This document shows positions 36,252 to 48,265 of a stretch of DNA of 64,000 bases, piece after piece. This DNA is from Pinus tabuliformis. Taxonomy: Eukaryota; Streptophyta; Pinopsida; Pinales; Pinaceae. Where the stretch lies: assembly GCA_031772625.1 (NCBI GenBank), contig CM062805.1, forward strand, positions 801,441,592-801,505,591, written 5' to 3'. The notes beneath the pieces are model-generated. The model was not told the DNA's origin, ran no database searches, and saw nothing but the letters and a program-made list of their open reading frames with translations. The first letter of the stretch is position 1. Each line of letters begins with the position of its first letter. The translations under genes were made by a program, and so were the position numbers.

Positions 36252-37951
36252 TGATGCAGGAGCATGCAGGCCTAGCCAGCAATGTGATAGCATGATCACA
36301 TGTTGTGACTAACAAGGGGTTGGAAGATAAGGGTTTAGTTAATTTTATTTATTTAAATGTGTGAGAGTGTTTATTTATTATCAATTATGAGAAAAGGGTA
36401 TAGTGCCTGACTGATCCTCCCTGTGTGGAGATCAAGCCAAATAGTTAGATTTATTTGGTTTGAATAGAATATGAGGAAATTGAAAGATTGATTTAGTGTT
36501 TGTTTAGAAAAGAGTGGAGTTGAAGAGACTTTTTAGGAGAGAGTGAGAGATTTATGGTTCTAAACCAGAATTGGTTCATGAACCCATTCTTGTATAAAAT
36601 ATGATCTATTGGCATAATTCAAGGGTTATCGAGAGACAAGAGAGAGGTTGAATAGATTAGCTGGAGTGTAGATAGAGGCTAGCGAGAGAAACAGGGTCTA
36701 TTAATGTAGTAATGGAGCCATTGGATGAGACTCCGTAACTCATTATTGAATAAATACAAGTGTCGTCGAGGTGTTGTTTTTGTTGAAAACCTTTCCTTAT
36801 CTTTGTATAGTTTTCTTGTGGAACAGTCAAAGCATTCGGCTCAGTTTTATGTTTTACATTATAAGGCACAACATTCAATGCTTTATCATGATCCATAGTG
36901 TTATACAAAGGCTGAGCCGCTTTAACCTTAGTCATTCATCCATAGATACCATAGAGGGTTTATAAAAGGAGTTGTGCGTGAAATAGAGTGTGGAGGAGAA
37001 TTGTGCTTATAACATGGAGCCTATTAAAAACGTCTAAATTCAAGAAAAGGAGAAATAGATGTGAGAATGAATGGTGGTTGTCGGATCTATAAGACCAATG
37101 GACAAAATCTAATGGGGTTGAGTAGGACCCTTTATCGCACTGGTGAAACTCATGTGTATGTGGTAGACTTAGGCCTTAAGCCTATGTGATGAGTGATCAC
37201 CGATCTATCGCATCAGCCGAAGTCATTATGGAAGGACCGGGCCCTAAATCTTTACCAACTCCCATTGCGACATGGCGATGAAGTGTGGACCATTGGATCA
37301 TATGCTTGATCAATGATGAAGATAAGGTGCACGCATTAACCAGAAGGTGGGTTTCCAAATGGTGGTAAGTGGTTATTGGGTGGCCTGAAAAGTAGTAAGC
37401 GGTTTTCCCAATCTGGACCTGATGAGGTAATGAGCTATGGTTTAATTACATTGAAATCTGAGGTGATCAAGACCATCCATCGAATGGACGATCGGACAGA
37501 TATCGGGCGCGAACATGCATGCGGGTTAATTCCCAATCCAGACCCGATGGAATTTATAAAGTGGATTTAATTCCATTTGAGATCCAACCTTAAGCTTCCA
37601 GTCAGGTTTTTTCATGTTTTTAGTGTATAATCATTGTTGTGATAAAATAGTAATTCCGGGGTTCAAAAGGAATAAAGTAAAGGATGAGTGGACCCGACAA
37701 TTTTATTGTTGCAGACTTATAATATTTGAATTCCAGCCCATGGTTTCGGAGTGGGGATTTCTTTGTTTTCCCATGATTCCTTTGTATTTTGACGAAGTTG
37801 TAAATCTAGGGTTTTAATGTAAAAGTGGATATATAATTCTTTTGATAAATGATGTGGTGGCGATAACCACAGTTCTAGGTGATAGTTGTGTATATGGAGG
37901 GGGTGATTTCCTTTGTGATCGGATTCCACCATCAAGGGGTTTCCTACAACA
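36252..37951 (+). repeat. Family-L 5' LTR
   Basis: Starts TGATGCAGGAGC, ends CCTACAACA. It is collinear with 41524-43222 throughout, including CAAGGGTTA, the TATCGCA/CGCATCAG-type block near 37130-37220 and the ATTCCAGCCCATGG block near 37730. Confidence 0.9.
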
Positions 37952-37954
37952 TTT

Positions 37955-37966
37955 TGGTATCAGAGC
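37955..37966 (+). other. Family-L primer-binding site (tRNA-iMet type)
   Basis: TGGTATCAGAGC, three bases after the LTR end. It is an exact match to the commonest plant LTR-element primer sequence. Confidence 0.9.
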
Positions 37967-39384
37967 TAGCTTAATGCTCTGTAGAGATTGGTTTGGAGAC
38001 TGAATTTTAATTCCAGCATATGTATAATTTGCACTGAAGTGAATTCGATACAGATGGCAATCAGAATACAAAGAACACTGAGATCAGAATGAAGAAGCAG
38101 TGAATCTCTAAGGAAGGTTTGTTAAGAATGTTTATGTTTTTTATTTTTTAGAGATTTTTTTTTAATGTCTAAAGAGCAACAAATGATTGGAATTTCAAAG
38201 AAGAAGATGTTTTCCTTTTAGGAAAATGAAATTTCTGTGTAAGTTGATTGCATGACTGATTTGATTGAGATGAAAGGTTTAGAAGTTAAAGCTGAATAGA
38301 AGAGCGTTTTACTGTGGCATTGAAGTCATTTAAATTATTTGAAGAATTTTGTGAATACCGAGAATGATTGAGGATTGCTTAAAGTATTGTTGAAGGCAAT
38401 GATATTGATGATTGAAAAACAAAGATTGGGTTTAATAGGACTGAAAGAAGAACCACTACAAGGAATGAATTTTGAGATTTGTAGAAACAAAACATGATTT
38501 GCTTACAAACAGGTTATTAGAAGGAATTGGTCATGTATTTCATGAATTGGAAAATATAACTGAAATTCAAATCTAATCTTAATTGATCTTGAAAGCTGAA
38601 GAATACATTGTGAAAAGTAAGAGGAAAAATAGTTGCTGACTGTATGGATTCTTTTGAATGGAAAGTCTAAATGAAATAGTGAACAGATGAATCATTTGGA
38701 AAATATTTAACTAATGGAATGGTAATTAGTTTTAAGACATCTTCGAAGGAAATATTGCAGGTTTGAAAGGTACTTTGCTGTATCTTGAGACAAGATTGTG
38801 CAGGTCAATAGAAGCAGTGGAATCGCTGAAAGGTAGAATGAGTTGTACCAACATAATAGTATATGAGCCATGTTAAAGAAGATAGAGCAAGAAGAATTCT
38901 CAAATGAGTAAAGGTGATAGTACCTGACAGTAAATGAAATTACTGAATGAAGAAGTGAGTAGTTGAAGATGCAGAGCCTAAAGCAAGGAGTGTTCAGGTG
39001 GATATGAGAACAACTTCCAACTGTGGTTGGGTAGAAGTTGTTGAGGTAGCTCCACAATTGTGATTGTTGATAGGAGATAACAATTCCAGCAAGAGGAGTG
39101 TTGGGTAGAATTGTTAGTCAGTGAAAGGTTTGAGGAAAGAACCAATAGATGCCAGAAGGCTAAACTCAAGAAAGTTTGGTGAGGCATGAAGGAGACTTGT
39201 TACAGGACAAATGGAAAAGGTTAGTTGCATCTCACTAGTGAACAAGGAAAGTTCACTGGAGGAAGAAATGGAATTGAATATTGATAGTCATGATAGGGGT
39301 ACATATGAAATTTAGAGACAGAGGAAAAAGAGTGCTGAAGCAGTTGGACTCAAAGGAATGAGTAAAGAATAAAGGGACATAGAG

Positions 39385-41650
39385 TTGGATGAGATGAAGG
39401 AAGAACTCAGTCAGTTGGAGAAGCTGGTATTGAAAGGAATTAGAGAAAAATGGAAACAAGGATTTTATGTGGGAAGAAGAGTTAAATGGCCTGTCAGAGA
39501 ATTGCTTGCTGAGAAATTAATACTTCAAACAGTTGATAATGGAGGAGTAGAATACATCTGTGAACCAGAGAAAGGATCTATCCTTGGGGAAGAAGACAGT
39601 GATGAAGAATTGATCCATGCAGATTAGAACAAAAGGAATGTGTTGGTAGCATCGTCACAGACAAGAGGATCTCATATTTTTGGAATTAATTATTTCTGAA
39701 AATGTAAAATTGCAGGTATGTAGCCTAATGAATTTGAACCTGTGTATGAAAAGGTGAAAGACACAGAGGCAAGAAAACCACAAAAGGAGATGTATAAGGA
39801 CTTTCAAGACTTCAATTGGTGGAGGAAATTAAAAGGTATGGCTAAATGGTTGTGTCTTCTTTTAGTGAAAACTTATTGGATCATATTTGAAGGAATTTTA
39901 GCATGGATAGAAGACCAATGGGAAATGGAAACATGAAAGGAAACACATGCATTACAAATTTGTGAAGTGAAGAAAAGGAAAGCTCACACAGAGAACTTAG
40001 TTGAAGAAGTTAAGTCAATGAAACCTTTGAAATATCAAAGTCTTATCAGAGAAGAGGAAGAGTCATTGTTGTCTTATTTGGATAAACTAAGTGTTGGAGG
40101 AAGTTGTGTAGAACAGAAAGATATTCTACAAACTTATGATGAAGTTGCCAAGCATATTCAAGAAGTTGTAGTCCCAGAAGTTTTCTTTGATGAGGAAGAA
40201 ATCAGAGATGTTGAGGAATAATTTCTCAATAACTTAGGGAACTATCATAATAGTTTAGAGAGGCATGAGGAACTAATCAATGAGGCTTCAAATGAATAGC
40301 CTTGCATTTTTGAAAATGACATGTTGTGTATGTTTTTAGGTTTGACATGTGATGAACAACAATTGGACAATGTGCTTATGCATTTTGATGAAGAAGTGAG
40401 ATTACTGGAAGAGATGGTTGAAATAGAAAGATATTTTGATCATGTATTTAATAATTTTGAGTATGATGGTATTGACAGGGAAATTTTCATGATTAAAGAG
40501 GCTTAAGACAAGCAAATGAAAGTTTGTGATGATAACCAAAATGAAATATCTTCAGTAGAGAATTAAAATGAAAGTATTATGGAAATTGTGAAGGAATATA
40601 TGATGATGTTGACAGATGCAGAAGTTCATGAATTTTGTGATTTTAATGTGGATTATTTTTATGAATCTGTAAACCATGAAGAAGATTTAGGAAACTAGAA
40701 TTTTGTTTCTATTGTAGGAGAATATGAAACAACATCGTTTTGTTGCAATAGTATAAGTATATAGGATAAAAAGATACTTCACAACGATATGCTCCCAGAA
40801 ATCCTAGCTATTGTATTATTGAATGATAATCTTGTGTTAGAACAAGGAACACTGTATAGTGTAGAGGAAAGTATGGGAATGAGAATAAAGAACAGTATAA
40901 AGAGTTGATGGTAGAATTACCTATGAATATTGAAAACCATAGTTATTTTGAATCTGACAATTGTGATGGAAATTTTATTTTATACAGGAAGGAGGAGTCA
41001 TATGCAAATGACATGCTCATTGAATATGAAGGAATTTATATTTTTCTGGGAAGGTTATTAGATGAACCTGATAACATAGAGGAAAGGATTATATTTAATG
41101 ATAATGAAAAGGAAGTTGTAGAGTACAAAAAACAGTTTATAAATGGAAGAGGTGGAGAAGAATTGGACAGAAATTTCATAATTTCTATGGTGGAAAGAAA
41201 TTTACAGCAGACAGATGTCAGTGGAGTTCAATTAAAGAAAAATTGTAAAGAGGAAGTTGAGAAATTGTGGAAGATGAAATCAGACGAGAAGAGGGACAAC
41301 AAAGAAGATAAATTAACAAGAGGAATTTGTATCAGAAAGGAAAGAGGATAGCAGCAAAATAAGATTTGGAAATATGGAAGAATAGAAGTGATAATGGTAG
41401 AAGAATTGAATCAACAACATGATGAAAATGATGACTAGTTACAAAGTAAAGTTTGGGATATTGGATGGACAGCAGAAGAAACACATGACTAGGAGGTCAT
41501 GGAAACTTTCAACTTTGGGAGTCTGATGAAGGAGCATACAAGCCTAGTCAGCAATGTCATAACATGATCACATGTTGTGACTAACAAGGGGTTGGAAGAT
41601 AAGGGAATAGTTAATTTTATTTGTTTAAAAGTGTGAGAGTGTTTATTTAT
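39385..41650 (+). pseudogene. Family-L internal ORF, unrecognised acidic protein
   Basis: One frame from 39385 to about 40900 is interrupted by sparse stops (39625, 39934, 40219, 40297 and others). It then shifts by one frame at about 40900 and continues to the 3' LTR. Composition is strongly Glu/Lys/Asp-rich, with likely helical or coiled-coil stretches (EELSQLEKLVLKGIREKWKQ, EEEESLLSYLDKL, VRLLEEMVEIERYFDHVF) and a hydrophobic patch (WLCLLLVKTYWIIFEGILAW, about 39845-39905) that could be a membrane segment. No protease, polymerase, integrase or CCHC motif is present. The 3' portion matches the frame at 1-1178. At 41488-41490 it has a TAG where the other copy has CAG. I cannot name the family. 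37967-39384 has only short frames. Confidence 0.55.
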
Positions 41651-43222
41651 TATCAATTATGAGAAAAGGGCATAGTGGTTGATTGATCCTCCTCATGTGG
41701 AGATTAGGCCAAACAATTAGATTTATTTGGTTTGAATAAAATATGAGGAAATTGAAAGATTGATTTAGCGTTTGTTTAGAAAAGAGTGGAGTTGAAGAGA
41801 CTTTTTAGGAGAGAGTGAGATATTTCTGGTTCTGAACCAGAATTGGTTCATGAACCCATTCTTGTATAAAATATGATCTATTGGCATAATTCAAGGGTTA
41901 GTGAGAGAGAAGAGAGAAGTTTAATAGATTAGCTGGATTGTGGATAGAGGCTAGCGAGAGAAACAAGGTCTATTATTGTTGTAATCAAGACAGAGGGTGA
42001 GACTCTGTAACTAATTATTGAATAAAATACTAGTGTTGTGGAGGTGTTATTTTTGTTGAAAACCTTTCGTTATCTCTGTACAGTTTACCTGTGGAATAGT
42101 CGAAGCATTCGGCTCAGTTTTATGTTCTAAATTATAAAGCGCAACGTTCAATGATTTATCATGATCCATAGTGTTATACAGTGGCTGAGCCACTTTAACC
42201 TCATCCATTTATCCATAGATACCATAGAAGGTTTATAAAAGGAGTTGTGCACAAAAAAGAGTGTGCAAGAGAATTATGTTTATAATGTGGAGCCTATTAA
42301 AAACAACCGAATTCAAGAAAAGGAGAAATAGATGTGAGAAGGAATGGTGGTTGTTGGATCTATAAGATCAACGGACTAGATCTAATTGAGCCAAGCATGA
42401 CCCTTTATCGCATCAGCGAATCTCATGTGTATGTAGCAGACTTAGGCCTTAAGCCTATGCGATGAGTGATCGCTGATCTATCGCATCGTCGGAAGTCATT
42501 GTGGAAGGATTGGGCCCTAACTCTTTGCCAACTCCAATTGTGACATGGCAATGAAGTGTGGACTATGGATCATATGCTTGATCAACAATGGAGATAAGGC
42601 ATGTGCATTCACCAAAAGGCCGGTTTCCAAATGGTGGTAAGTGGTTATCGGACGGCCTCAAAAGCCGTAAGCGGTTTTTCCAATCTGGAACCGATGAGGT
42701 AATGAGTTGTGGTTTGATTAAATTGAAATCCAGGGTGATCAGGACCATCCATCAAATGGACGATTGGATGGATATTGGGCACGAACATGCGCACGGGTTA
42801 ATTCCCAATCTGGACCTGATGGACTTTATAAAGCGGATTTAATTCCATTTGAGATCCAGCCTTAAGCTTCTAGTCGATTTTTTTCATGTTTCCAGTGTAT
42901 AATCGTTGTTGCGATAACATAGTAATTTCGGGTTTCAAAAGGAATAAAGAAAAGGATGAGTGGACTCGACGATTTTATTGTTGCAGACTTATAATATTTG
43001 AAGTCCGGCCCATGGTTTCAGAGTGGGAATTCTTTTGTTTTCCTGTGATTCCTTTGTATTCTAAAGAAGTTATAAATCCATGGTTTTAATGTAAAATTGC
43101 ATCTATAATGCTTCCGATAAATGATGTGGTAGTGATAACCGTACTTCTAGGCGATAGTTGTGTGTATGGAGGGGTGATTTCCTTTGTGATCAGATCCTGC
43201 GATCAAGGGGTTTCCTGCATTG
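41524..43222 (+). repeat. Family-L 3' LTR
   Basis: Starts TGATGAAGGAGC after TTTGGGAGTC. It ends CCTGCATTG where the 5' LTR has CCTACAACA, so the terminal CA is probably mutated. Length is 1699 bp against 1700 bp for the 5' LTR. Confidence 0.88.
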
Positions 43223-44430
43223 AACTAGTATAGGTCTCATTTGGAAAGGGATAGGTCACATGAGAGCCTTCCATCAATTCCTGAAAGAGAGTGGAAAACA
43301 CTCATGGCAGATGCACACTATAAGTCACTTCAAAAAGTAGAAAAGAATCCACCTGGACCAAGAAGGTACGAGGCACGTTTAATAATTTAATTATGATGCT
43401 TTATCATCATTGTGGCATCTAATTAACTTTTTCAATTTTTTAAACATAGGATCCAAAATGCTTCCAAAACCATATAGGCTATAATATCCAAACATGGGCA
43501 ACAACATGTTAGCCCAGGTGGTTACTTGAAAATGACCACAAAAAATGTAAGTATATAAAAAAATGATTTGCATCCAAATTATAAATTGTTAAATATTTTA
43601 ATCTAATATCACAAAAGAATAAAAATTCATGTTCTAATGAAAAATTGGAGGGGACACAATTCAAATAGACTCCCACAAAGGAAGACCTACAACTTTCTTT
43701 CAAGAATGACTACCCACTTGTGGTTGAACGAAGAACAATCTTGGTCTCTTCACACTATTCTGACATCAAACATAGCACTTAGGAAAATAAAAGCAATGAA
43801 TAACATTTATAAATCATTACTTATATAATCTATCGGTTATTATTTTTAGCAATAAATTAATGTTATTTATTGTAAAAAGAAGGCAAAAAATGTACATACA
43901 ACACATGAGCCTACTGACGGTGGAGTGCATGATCATGAGATTGATGTTTAGCTCAATATTGGAGGTAATTCATGTGTTATAAAAAAATTGTAGTATCGAA
44001 TACAATTAAAATATTTAAATGAAAATTGTGTATTAATTATAACCATTTTTGTTTCTAACTAGATCATGTATAGGATGTGGCCATAGAAGAGGATGAACAT
44101 ATGGCCACACCCGAAAGTATTCCACTTCCCTCCACTATCGAAGAAGGTAAAGCATAATCTAATACTCGTTTTATTAATAAAATATTTGTAATAATAATAA
44201 TAACTATAAAAATTAATTTAACTTTTCTTTCTTATTGTAGTTGATGCTCATCCCCACTTACAGCAACATAGCCATAGGATTAGGTCAACAACAATAAATA
44301 TTACACTAGAGGCCAAAAAAATGGAAGGGGAAAACATCGAGACATACTTTCTAACTTCATATTTAGAAAGAGAAAGAAATGTGATAAAAAAGACTGAACT
44401 GGTTTATTTAGAGCTTATTTTTTGAGTATG
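43223..44430 (+). pseudogene. Transposase_24-like pseudogene, 3' part
   Basis: After the target duplication the frame of KYLWD continues through a TAG (43226-43228) and then HLERDRSHESLPSIPEREWK and LMADAHYKSLQKVEKNPPG. This is the P-x-x-(I/V)-P-x-x-x-W-x-x-L-(M/I)-x-x-(H/W) pattern of plant Transposase_24 proteins. Exon-like pieces follow at about 43450-43555 (QHVSPGGYLKMTTKN, preceded by TAG and followed by GTAAGT), about 44065-44148 (IEEDEHMATPESIPLPSTIE) and 44241-44426. The splice-like borders suggest an old multi-exon gene or CACTA element ORF. Stops make it a pseudogene. Confidence 0.5.
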
Positions 44431-44812
44431 TCATTTTTTACTGAGAGGATGAATGCCTCATGGCATGTGCACATATAATTTTAGACTATCTTAATAATAA
44501 GTTGTGAATTTTCTATTGCAAACAATTAGAATGATTTTGTTTCATATTATGTAAACATATTTTCTGTGATATAAGGAGGGTGTAGAATACCATATATTTG
44601 ATATATTTGTGGTATAACTCAATTAACACAATTACAAACACCAAGACCCTATACTCAGATTCTCGTTTTAAAGTAATCCTTTACACAATCTGTGGCCATG
44701 ATAAGTCAACCATCTACTAATTTGTATACCTATACCACTCCACCATACACTACCACACTCCTAATTGAGGTGTTATCTATTATTTCTTCCATGCCTAATC
44801 ACAAAAATGTAT
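44431..44812. other. No gene seen
   Basis: It contains one short copy of the TTTCATATTATGTAAACATATTT motif (about 44540-44565) that recurs in the 46.4-48.0 kb repeats. Nothing else is recognisable. Confidence 0.4.
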
Positions 44813-45429
44813 GTTTATGATGAAAATTTAAGTACATATGTGTGTAATGTCCATGGTGGGATGTATGAATTTTCATCCCCAAATTTGCCGTCAATGATTA
44901 TAATAATCTTGAATGGGCTAGCACTGGTATGTCATCATCATCTCAAAATGACTCGAAAGATGAAAATTTTCCATGTCTGTCATCACCACTTCACACTATC
45001 TCATGGATGACCCTTTCTATAGATTATATGCATGAATTTATGGAAGACCATCCCCTCTACCTATCTTATGATTTATTGTGACAACAAGTGAATAAAGGAA
45101 AATTAAAAAATCTTTGTTAACATGATCCCCTACTTATAAATTGTACTTCTTTTACCTGTTCTTAGAATCAATCATAGGATAGGTAGCGGGGATGGTCTAG
45201 CAGAAATTCATGCATATAATATGTAGAAGAAGTCATCTATGATGCAGTGTGAAGTGATGATCACAGACATGGTAAATTTTCATCTGTCGGGTCATTTTTA
45301 GATGGGGATGACAGACAAGTGCTAGGCCATTCAAGGTTATAATCATTAATGGAAAATGTGTGGAGAACATTTCATACATCCCGTCATGGACATTACACTC
45401 ATGTGTACTTAAATTGTCATCATAATCAC
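44813..45429. repeat. Long imperfect inverted repeat, 272-bp arms, 73-bp spacer
   Basis: The left arm 44813-45084 is the imperfect reverse complement of the right arm 45158-45429. Matching landmarks: GTGTAATGTCCATG against CATGGACATTACAC, CTTCACACT against AGTGTGAAG, TATATGCATGAATTT against AAATTCATGCATATA, and GACCATCCCC against GGGGATGGTC. Identity by eye is about four in five, with few indels and equal arm lengths. Flanks outside the arms do not match. It could be a fold-back transposon, or an inverted duplication that gives a hairpin RNA. Confidence 0.9.
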
Positions 45430-46406
45430 AAACTATTGTGAATTGAAAACTAATATATGTTATAATTTTGTTGGACTAATATAGATTATAAAATGCAACT
45501 AATATATAGATTAGTTACAATAAATATAGTAGAAATTAATGTAACATCCATTCCAGTAGTGTTGACTAGTCTATATTGAGACTAATCTTGATTCTTCATG
45601 GGATGGTCTATCAACTTGTCTCATGATTTATCCCAATAATCATTGAATGTCATAATATTTCTCTAAGTTTCTATTCAAATTCTAGAAATTTATAAGACTT
45701 GTAGCCTTACACTATTTTCATGACTCTCTAGCTTCAAGTGGTACACTAATTCTAGTTTAATTAGTATACATTTAATGAAGGTAGTTTATTTTCCTTAATC
45801 CATATTCAGAAGATCTTGCATGCATTATGTCATAGGTATCAGCTCCTTTAGGTTAATCATATTCTTTATTTTCTTATTTTGATCTATATTATATGTCTCA
45901 TGCTCATAACACACACACACACATATGCCAATATTTATCCAATATTAATTATTAAGATCTATGCATAGAATATAGGTCTCAACTTCTACAGTCTTGTTCA
46001 AATTTCGGATCTTATATATTTATGTGCAAGACCTCTTTGTCCTATTCAAGCACGGTGACTATCATTTTTGGAGTAGGTTTGATCTTTTAACAATGTGTTT
46101 TCAAATTTAATTTGGATACCCTATTTAGAAAGTTAATTGTAGTCTTTAATCATGATCAAAATTTGTTTCTCGATTTTTAAATGGTGCAACAATTCAAATG
46201 CCTAGTTTCAAAAATAATGCGTATGCATGTCATTTGGATGAGACCTAATCTATTGAAGGATAAATGTGCAAATAATAATTTTCCAATGCTATTAAATTTC
46301 TCATTTTAAGCATCTAAAAATATCATCGACTACACTATTCCCTAAATATTATATACAAACCCCTCTTATCTATTCCCCTAAACCCCTAACTATTTTTTGT
46401 CTATTA
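45430..46406. other. No gene; (AC)n run near 45908
   Basis: AT-rich sequence with a short AC microsatellite. I see no coding or element feature. Confidence 0.4.
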
Positions 46407-46700
46407 TTAATGAATGAATGTAAGTTATATGTTAATGAATAATTGTTATATGTTTCTTTATGTACATGACGTTGTTTCACATTATGTAAACATATTTTTA
46501 TGATAAAATTTATTAAGATGAAGTATTTTGTGGATTTATGAATGGATGAATGAATGAATGTAAGTTATATGTTAATGAATAATTGTTATATGTCTCTTTA
46601 TGTACATGACGTTGTTTCATATTATGTAAACATATTTTTATGATAAAATTCATTGAGATAAAATATTTTGTGGATTTATGAATGAATGGATGAATGGATG
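46407..46700. repeat. Tandem duplication of a unit of about 140 bp
   Basis: Two consecutive copies carry GTAAGTTATATGTTAATGAA, CTTTATGTACATGACGTTG and TTATGTAAACATATTTTTAT, then a GATGAATGAATG run. The copies are nearly identical. Confidence 0.88.
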
Positions 46701-47010
46701 TTTGCTATTTATTTGATTATGTATCTTAATATCTTTCTTTCAAGTATTTCCTATTTAGTAAATAGATTGGGTACTAGTGAATTAAGAGTGATCTGCGGGG
46801 GGGTGCATGAGAGTTTCCACCTTCACATGGTTGGACCTATTCAATAGAGAATAAATTAGGATTTCGATAACCTTAGAGAAAAATATCCTCAGTCCAACAA
46901 AGCAACACAAAATTCAATGCTGACTTCACTGCTACTTCATTGAGTGGAGGGAGGTTTTGTCAACCAAGATTAAACTACTCCAACAATTTATTCTCGAAAC
47001 CGAGAGGAGC
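46545..47010. repeat. Direct duplication, copy 1 (partner 47800-48265)
   Basis: It shares, in order, the 140-bp unit above, AGATTGGGTACT, a G run (46797-46803), GAGAATAAATTAGGATTT and AAGATTAAACTACT with the downstream copy. About 790 bp separate the copies. They are too diverged to be recent. No ORF is preserved. Confidence 0.85.
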
Positions 47011-47799
47011 TCATTCAAGTATTCATATTGTCTATATTAGAATCTCCATATTAGAAGTATTTTGTTTCATATTTTCCATATTAGAATATCCATATTTCCT
47101 TTGTTGTCCTCTCTTGGAAAATACAACTTTCAACCATTTTAGCATCTCCACAATCCATTAGTGATTCATTTTTAAAAGAAAAATGATAGACATTAACAAA
47201 ACCTACAATTTATCTTCAAATATTTCAAAAAGGAAACAATTAACACAATATCAAAATGGAAAAGTAAAATTCTATAGATAATTCTCTATCAAAGCATCAA
47301 TATTGATCAACAGAGTCAATATTGCCTCCTTCTTCACCAGTAGCAATTGGGGCATCTATGAATTACAAAAATACTCCAAGATAGATGCCATACATGCTAC
47401 TGGCGAAGATGGGAGGCAATATTGGTTGTCTTGAGCATTGTCGATGCTCTGTATGAGAGGTATCTACAAAAATAAACTTCTATGTTCTGATCTTGTGGTA
47501 ATTGTTTCCTTTTTAAATTATCGAGTCGACTAGTGCACAAGGTAAAGAAAACTCTAATGCTATTTTTATTGATGAATAATAACACAAAATATCAATTTAA
47601 CATTTCCTTTTTGTTACAATTATTGATCCACCACTCTTGTTCCATCCTCAACAACGTCATGAGTACACAACCAAACCATCAAAAATAAAAGGAAATGATT
47701 GCAATAGTTATATCATGAGAAACATCGCGTACCATATTATGAAAACATATTTTTGATGATACAAATTTTTGAGATTATTTATTTTGTGTATATGATTAA
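47011..47799. other. No gene seen between duplicated blocks
   Basis: Only short frames. A partial motif ATATTATGAAAACATATTTTT near 47735 is a further fragment of the surrounding repeat. Confidence 0.4.
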
Positions 47800-48265
47800 T
47801 GAGTGAATGAAAGTTATATGTTAATGAATAATTGATATATTTCTCTTTATGTACATTCCATTGTTTCATATTATGTAAACATATTTTTTATGATAGAATT
47901 CATTGAGATGAAATATTTTGTGCAATTACGACTGAATGAATGAATGTGATTTGATTTTTTTATTTATATTAATGTCTTCCTTTCAACCATTTCCTATATA
48001 GTAGATAGATTGGGTACTGGGGAATTGAGATTTATTTTGTTGGGGGGGGGGGGGAGTGGCCATGAGAGCTTCCACCTTCATGTGGTTATCCCTATTCAGT
48101 AGAGAATAAATTAGGATTTGGCTAATCTTGGAGAAAAACACCTTCAATCCAACAGAGCAACAACGAAGTCAATTTTGACTTCAATGTTTCTTCATCAAGT
48201 GGATGGATGTTTGATCCAAGATTAAACTACTTCAATAATTTAATCTTGAAACCAAAAGTATCTAG
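47800..48265. repeat. Direct duplication, copy 2, with a 13-base G run
   Basis: Collinear with 46545-47010. The G run is 13 bases here (48042-48054) against 7 in copy 1, showing slippage. Confidence 0.85.

Larger units (their letters stand above)
36252..43222 (+). mobile_element. Family-L: complete non-autonomous LTR element without pol
   Basis: Two LTRs of about 1.70 kb (36252-37951 and 41524-43222) flank 3.57 kb of internal sequence. A TGGTATCAGAGC primer site lies three bases inside the 5' LTR and a short purine tract (TTTGGGAGTC) precedes the 3' LTR. The outside duplication is GACTA (36247-36251) versus AACTA (43223-43227), one mismatch. The internal region encodes a long, stop-interrupted acidic frame with no pol motif. 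Size and layout recall LARD-type large retrotransposon derivatives. The host frame closes in frame over the insertion, which supports the boundaries. Relatives lie at 1-2400 and 7021-8520. Confidence 0.85.

Noticed and set aside
36657..36935. 92-aa minus-strand ORF inside the family-L LTR
   Set aside because: The matching position of the other LTR does not keep it open, and nothing recognisable is encoded.
38707..39057. 116-aa minus-strand ORF in the family-L interior
   Set aside because: It has low-complexity hydrophobic composition and no counterpart in the related copy; antisense chance frame.
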